From Bacteroidota bacterium (lineage in GTDB: Bacteria; Bacteroidota; Bacteroidia; Bacteroidales; FEN-979): a stretch of DNA of 9,935 nucleotides. Shown in pieces: positions 6,312-9,935 of the stretch. Position numbers and translations under genes: made by a program. The stretch is taken from assembly GCA_026391755.1 (NCBI GenBank), contig JAPLDN010000199.1:1-9935 (forward strand), given 5' to 3'. The stretch's first letter is position 1; every line of letters begins with the position of its first letter. Below the pieces are notes generated by a model, which did no database searches, had not been told where the DNA came from, and saw only the letters and a list, made by a program, of their open reading frames with translations.

Positions 6312-9300
6312 ATGGATAGCAGCAATGTAATCAGGATAGTCAATGCTTCTGAGAATAACCTGAACTCGGTCTCCATTGATATTCCTAAAAACAAGCTGGT
6401 GGTTGTTACGGGCGTTTCCGGCTCGGGGAAGTCATCGCTTATCTTTGACGTCTTATACCGGGAGGCTGAATTCAGGTACTTCGGCTCATTCTCTTCCTAT
6501 GCCCGGCTCTTCCTGGGCAAAATGAAACGCCCCGATGTAGAGAGTATTGAAGGCCTTTCCCCGGCTGTTGCCGTGGACCAGGGATCGGTCATCAACAATC
6601 CCAGGTCAACCGTGGGCACAATCAGCGGAATTTATGATCAGCTGCGCCTGCTCTATGCCCGCACCGGAAATCGCGAGCCGGAAGCCGTGATCCTTAATCC
6701 TGGATCCAGCTATCCAGTTATCCAGTCATCCAGCTATCCAGTTATCCAGTCATCCAGCTATCCAGCTATCGAGTCATCCAGTTATCCAGTTATCCAGCAT
6801 CCCACCCCGCCCCTCACCCGCAGCCTGTTTTCCTTCAATTCACCTGAAGGGGCATGTCCTGCCTGCAAAGGACTGGGCGTTGAAGACCGTCTTGATCCGG
6901 GGCTTCTGATAGCTGATCCCGAAAAGTCCATCCGCCAGAGGGCCATGGCTATTACTACTCCAAACGGCTATATCATGTATTCCCAGGTAACCCTGGAAGT
7001 GCTTGAACAGGTTTGCCGGGCCGAAGGGTTTACTATCGATATCCCATGGAAAGACCTTACACCTGAAAATAAGAAGGTGATTTTTTACGGAAGTGAAAAA
7101 CTGGAGATCCCGTTTGGCAAGCACCCCCTCGAATCGAGGATGAAATGGAGCGGGATCACGGCAAAGCCGCGTGAAATGGGAGTTTACAAGGGGATCATCC
7201 CGGTAATGGAAGAGATACTGAAGCGGGACAGGAATAAGAACATACTTCGGTTTGTACGTACATCCTCCTGCTCAGCCTGCGGTGGTAAAAGGCTTAATCC
7301 ACGGGCTCTTTCGGTCAAAGTGGGGGAATGGGATATAGCATCATTATCGAAATTGCCGGTGCGCGAAATGTCTGTTGCCCTGAATGCCGTTGAATTCCCT
7401 GTACATCAGCGGGAAGTTGCAGCAAAGATCATACAGAGTATTTCCTCCCTTGTTAAGGAAATGAATAAACTGGGCCTGGGCCATCTTTCCCTGAGCCGGG
7501 AATCGGGCAGCCTCCCTGCGGGCGAATCCCGCCGCCTGAAACTGGCGACCCAACTGGGTTCGGGCCTCAGCGGGATGATCTATGTATTTGACGAACCATC
7601 CATTGGCCTGCATGGAACCGAAACCCTTGCACTTATTGAAGTTCTGAAGCAGCTTCGTGACCAGGGAAACACAGTGTTCGTAGTGGAACATGATGAGGAA
7701 TTCATCAGGCATGCCGATCATATTATTGATATAGGTCCGGGACCTGGTGTTTTTGGCGGGAATGTCCTGCTGAATTCAGCAGTTTCTGAATTGGCCAATC
7801 TGCCTGAGGCAATGATTACACGCAGTAAGACATTATCGTATTATTTTGGACGTGAACGGGTGAATCCTCCGGTCCATACCAGGGAAGGCAAGGGAGAACT
7901 CAGCATATCTGGTGCATCTCATCATAACCTGAAAAACATTGATGTTTCATTCCTTAAACAAGCCCTGAACGTGGTAACTGGTGTGTCGGGATCCGGTAAG
8001 GCAAGCCTGGTACATCAGACCCTGGGCAGCTTCTTCAGGAAAAAGCTGGGTGAGAGCAATGAAGAGCCTGGGAAACACAAATCAATTACAGGCTGGGAAG
8101 GAATTAAGCGTTTGATAGAGATCGACCAGTCGCCTATTGGCCGAACTCCCAGAAGCAATCCTGCCACCTATATAGGGCTGTTCGATCATATCCGGGACCT
8201 TTACGCATCCCTTCCGGAAGCTGTTGTCAGGGGTTTCGGGAAGAGCCGCTTTTCTTTCAATACGGCAGGCGGCCGTTGCGAGGACTGCCAGGGAGCCGGC
8301 TACAAACAAACCGGGATGCATTTCATGGGAAATGTGGAAACAGTTTGCGAGACATGCAACGGCCGCCGTTTCGACAATGAAACCCTGGAAGTTTGCCGGA
8401 ATGATAAAAATATTTATGAAGTCCTGGAGATGCCGGTAGCAGAAGCCCTGCTGTTTTTCGAAGGGGAGAAGCGGATAGTCCGTTACCTGCAAACTCTCGA
8501 TGAGCTCGGACTAGCCTACCTTACCCTGGGGCAGCGTTCATCAACCCTCAGCGGGGGAGAGGCCCAGAGGATCAAACTGGCTGCGGAACTCCTCAGGCAA
8601 CCAGGATCCGGGATGCAGGATGCAGGATCCAGGATCATCCATCCTGCATCCATTTATATCCTGGATGAACCTACTACCGGATTGCATAATGATGACGTGA
8701 AAAAACTCCTTACCTGCCTGAATGGGCTCACCGGCCATGGCCATACCCTGATCTGTATTGAACATCATCCGGCCTTGTTAAGATCGGCCAACCGTATAAT
8801 TGAATTAGGTCCCGGCAGCGGGGAGTCGGGGGGAGAACTGGTATTCAGCGGCAATGCCCAAGACTATTTTCGTGAAGAAGATGATATCAGATGTCAGATG
8901 TCAGATATCAGATATCCGACATCTGAGATCAGGAATCTGACCCTGAGCAACGTCACAACCCATAACCTTAAAGGCATCAACGTTCGCATCCCTCACAACA
9001 GTCTCACAGTGATAAGCGGTGTTTCAGGCAGCGGGAAATCATCCCTGGCCTTTGATACCATACATGCCGAAGCAAGGAACCGCTTCCTGGGTAACTTCTC
9101 GGCTTATGCCCGCACCCAGATCGGGATGTGGGACAGGCCCGGCTTTGAAGAGATCAGCGGGCTGAGACCAAGTTTCGCAGTTGAACAATCGGGGATACAG
9201 TCCAACCCCAGATCCACTGTAGGTACATATACAGGGATCTATGACCTGTACCGCCTGCTTTTTTCGAGGGTCTCAGTGAAAATGCCATCCGGCCGGGACC

Positions 9301-9935
9301 GGGTTATTCTGCCATCCGCCAGTGACCTGGAACTTTCGACATCCGGCCGGGCCGGGGTCTCCATGCCATCCGCCTTGAATCAGACTGATTCCAAACAAGG
9401 GAGACAGGAATATCAATCCCGTCCCCTTTCAACTTTCTTCTCCTTCAACAGCGTACAGGGAGCCTGTCCCGGATGCGACGGACTGGGGATGATGATTTTA
9501 TGCGATCCTGAGAAGCTGATTACCGATCCCGGTCTCTCCATCTTTAATGGAGCCATGGATGGAAGTAAAACCGGTAAATTTTACGGGGATCCTTACGGAC
9601 AATATACTGCAACCCTCAAAGCGGTTGGAGCCAAACATGACATTGACTTCGGCAGGCCATGGAATGAACTTTCAGCCGGGGATAAACAGCTTGCTTTATG
9701 TGGATGCGGGGACGAGACTTATGATGTCAGTTGGGAATTCCTCAGGAACAAACGCAGCGGCACGCATCATTTCAAAGGCACATGGCCGGGTTTGCTCGGT
9801 CTTGTAAATGAGGAATACACCCGCAAACATGCCGACCACCGTGGTGAGAGTATGATGAATGTAATGAGCGGTATGGAATGCATGGCCTGCCATGGTAGCC
9901 GTTTACATGCAGGCGTTCTGTCGTGGGTCATCCGC
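6312..9935 (+). CDS. Tandem-fused UvrA-family ABC ATPase without UvrB-binding domain (3' partial)
   Basis: UvrA proteins are DNA-damage-sensing ABC ATPases. This frame has 1208 codons and no stop in the window; the usual UvrA has about 940. An in-frame TGA at 6300 makes the ATG at 6312 the first start. Unit 1, ABC I: Walker A GVSGSGKSS (34-42), zinc CPAC/CSAC (Cys182, 185, 320, 323), signature changed to LPAGESR (401-407), Walker B VFDEPSIGLH (425-434) and His460. ABC II: P-loop GVSGSGKA with Ala564 after Lys563, DQSPIGRTPRSNPATY, zinc Cys656, 659, 679, 682, intact LSGGEAQ (746-752) and Walker B ILDEPTTGLH (Asp785, Glu786). Unit 2 begins near 876 with Walker A at 903-911 and zinc Cys1052, 1055, 1190, 1193. 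Each first module is about 100 residues shorter than E. coli UvrA between Walker A and the zinc CxxC, so the UvrB-binding domain is missing, as in UvrA2-type paralogues. Chlamydial UvrA is also a double-length fusion. Canonical repair is therefore doubtful; resistance or another DNA-binding role is possible. Confidence 0.92.
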   Translation, partial: MDSSNVIRIVNASENNLNSVSIDIPKNKLVVVTGVSGSGKSSLIFDVLYREAEFRYFGSFSSYARLFLGKMKRPDVESIEGLSPAVAVDQGSVINNPRSTVGTISGIYDQLRLLYARTGNREPEAVILNPGSSYPVIQSSSYPVIQSSSYPAIESSSYPVIQHPTPPLTRSLFSFNSPEGACPACKGLGVEDRLDPGLLIADPEKSIRQRAMAITTPNGYIMYSQVTLEVLEQVCRAEGFTIDIPWKDLTPENKKVIFYGSEKLEIPFGKHPLESRMKWSGITAKPREMGVYKGIIPVMEEILKRDRNKNILRFVRTSSCSACGGKRLNPRALSVKVGEWDIASLSKLPVREMSVALNAVEFPVHQREVAAKIIQSISSLVKEMNKLGLGHLSLSRESGSLPAGESRRLKLATQLGSGLSGMIYVFDEPSIGLHGTETLALIEVLKQLRDQGNTVFVVEHDEEFIRHADHIIDIGPGPGVFGGNVLLNSAVSELANLPEAMITRSKTLSYYFGRERVNPPVHTREGKGELSISGASHHNLKNIDVSFLKQALNVVTGVSGSGKASLVHQTLGSFFRKKLGESNEEPGKHKSITGWEGIKRLIEIDQSPIGRTPRSNPATYIGLFDHIRDLYASLPEAVVRGFGKSRFSFNTAGGRCEDCQGAGYKQTGMHFMGNVETVCETCNGRRFDNETLEVCRNDKNIYEVLEMPVAEALLFFEGEKRIVRYLQTLDELGLAYLTLGQRSSTLSGGEAQRIKLAAELLRQPGSGMQDAGSRIIHPASIYILDEPTTGLHNDDVKKLLTCLNGLTGHGHTLICIEHHPALLRSANRIIELGPGSGESGGELVFSGNAQDYFREEDDIRCQMSDIRYPTSEIRNLTLSNVTTHNLKGINVRIPHNSLTVISGVSGSGKSSLAFDTIHAEARNRFLGNFSAYARTQIGMWDRPGFEEISGLRPSFAVEQSGIQSNPRSTVGTYTGIYDLYRLLFSRVSVKMPSGRDRVILPSASDLELSTSGRAGVSMPSALNQTDSKQGRQEYQSRPLSTFFSFNSVQGACPGCDGLGMMILCDPEKLITDPGLSIFNGAMDGSKTGKFYGDPYGQYTATLKAVGAKHDIDFGRPWNELSAGDKQLALCGCGDETYDVSWEFLRNKRSGTHHFKGTWPGLLGLVNEEYTRKHADHRGESMMNVMSGMECMACHGSRLHAGVLSWVIR
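6704..6798 (+). repeat. In-frame octamer array in the uvrA-like gene (octapeptide repeat)
   Basis: Eleven 8-bp units ATCCAG(CT/TT/TC) run from 6704 to 6791 plus a partial unit; one unit has a single change (ATCGAGTC). A 24-bp super-unit of three octamers makes an 8-residue protein repeat, SSYPVIQS, present about four times (residues about 131-163). The sequence is free of stops in all three forward frames, whereas the reverse orientation holds TGA, TAA and TAG. It sits where the UvrB-binding domain would be in UvrA. ATCCAGTC is shared with the intergenic hairpin at 5261-5284. Confidence 0.95.
8601..8651 (+). repeat. In-frame heptamer array with inverted copy in the uvrA-like gene
   Basis: Five 7-bp units (CCAGGAT, CCGGGAT, GCAGGAT, GCAGGAT, CCAGGAT) run from 8601 to 8635. 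CATCCTGCATCC at 8640-8651 is the exact reverse complement of 8611-8622, so a 12-bp stem with a 17-base loop can form. The array codes for about 16 extra residues (about 765-780) between the ABC II signature helix and Walker B, where ordinary UvrA proteins have a short loop such as a GTGKT-like turn. Confidence 0.88.
8884..8926 (+). repeat. In-frame heptamer array with inverted copy at the junction of the two UvrA units
   Basis: Five 7-bp units of AT(A/G)TCAG type, the last changed to ATATCCG, run from 8884 to 8918. GACATCTGA (8918-8926) is the reverse complement of TCAGATGTC, present at 8887-8895 and 8894-8902. The array encodes about 15 polar residues (about 858-872) linking the end of the first UvrA unit to the first strand of the second. 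Confidence 0.85.
9286..9374 (+). repeat. In-frame 54-bp-period duplication in the second UvrA unit
   Basis: A 35-bp segment at 9286-9320 recurs at 9340-9374, offset by 54 bp (18 codons). Both copies start CATCCGGCCGGG and end CCATCCGCC, with divergence in the middle. The encoded residues (about 992-1021) are low-complexity Ser/Gly/Pro/Ala. The site corresponds to that of the octamer array in the first unit, between the first Walker A and the zinc-binding CxxC. Confidence 0.8.

Noticed and set aside
6704..6798. Octamer array as an assembly artefact breaking the uvrA-like gene
   Set aside because: The frame stays open through the array and for more than 1000 codons after it, with conserved motifs on both sides in the same frame.
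7344..8768. Minus-strand open frames opposite the uvrA-like gene
   Set aside because: They have no recognisable domains and lie antisense to a frame with full UvrA motifs; they are shadows of its codon pattern.
1..9935. tRNA, rRNA, transposase, integrase or defence-system genes
   Set aside because: No such motifs were recognised on either strand; the only mobile-like structures are the short repeat arrays.

Overview
The window looks like chromosomal DNA of a member of the Bacteroidota. This is inferred from several near-consensus TAnnTTTG (-7) promoter elements, mostly weak or absent Shine-Dalgarno sequences, the gene families present, and short heptamer/octamer repeat arrays between genes. 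No sequence search could be run, so the taxon is an inference.

Bases 2-3797 (+ strand) hold a fatty-acid beta-oxidation cluster. It contains the 3' part of a 3-hydroxyacyl-CoA dehydrogenase (5' end outside the window), an SCP2-type thiolase and a short-chain-type acyl-CoA dehydrogenase. These cover the first oxidation, the second oxidation and the thiolytic step; the hydratase is not visible and may lie upstream. A remnant of a 7-bp repeat follows the first gene. A 12-unit heptamer array begins on the stop codon of the thiolase gene.

Bases 3822-6198 hold three short transcription units. An NAD-dependent epimerase-like SDR protein (- strand) converges on the dehydrogenase cluster. A four-helix membrane protein of the TIGR03987/HsmA type (+ strand) is divergent from it. 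A membrane-anchored diheme cytochrome c (- strand) converges on the membrane protein, with a hairpin of 8-bp repeats between them. The cytochrome gene is broken: a deletion/frameshift removes the second CxxCH.

Bases 6312-9935 (+ strand) are one uninterrupted reading frame that runs out of the window (1208 codons so far). It encodes a UvrA-family protein with a complete two-ABC UvrA unit fused directly to a second UvrA unit, so at least three ABC modules are visible and probably four exist. The UvrB-binding domain is missing in both units. The first signature motif and the second P-loop are altered.

The most unusual feature is a set of short-repeat arrays inside the uvrA-like coding sequence. 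There are four, each of a different repeat family and each in frame. They sit at two equivalent positions where the UvrB-binding domain would be, in the loop before Walker B of ABC II, and in the linker between the two UvrA units. One shares exact octamers with the intergenic hairpin near 5260. Two others carry inverted copies of themselves, as that hairpin does. The window therefore seems to record a small repeat element that spreads through both intergenic DNA and tolerant loops of a protein gene.
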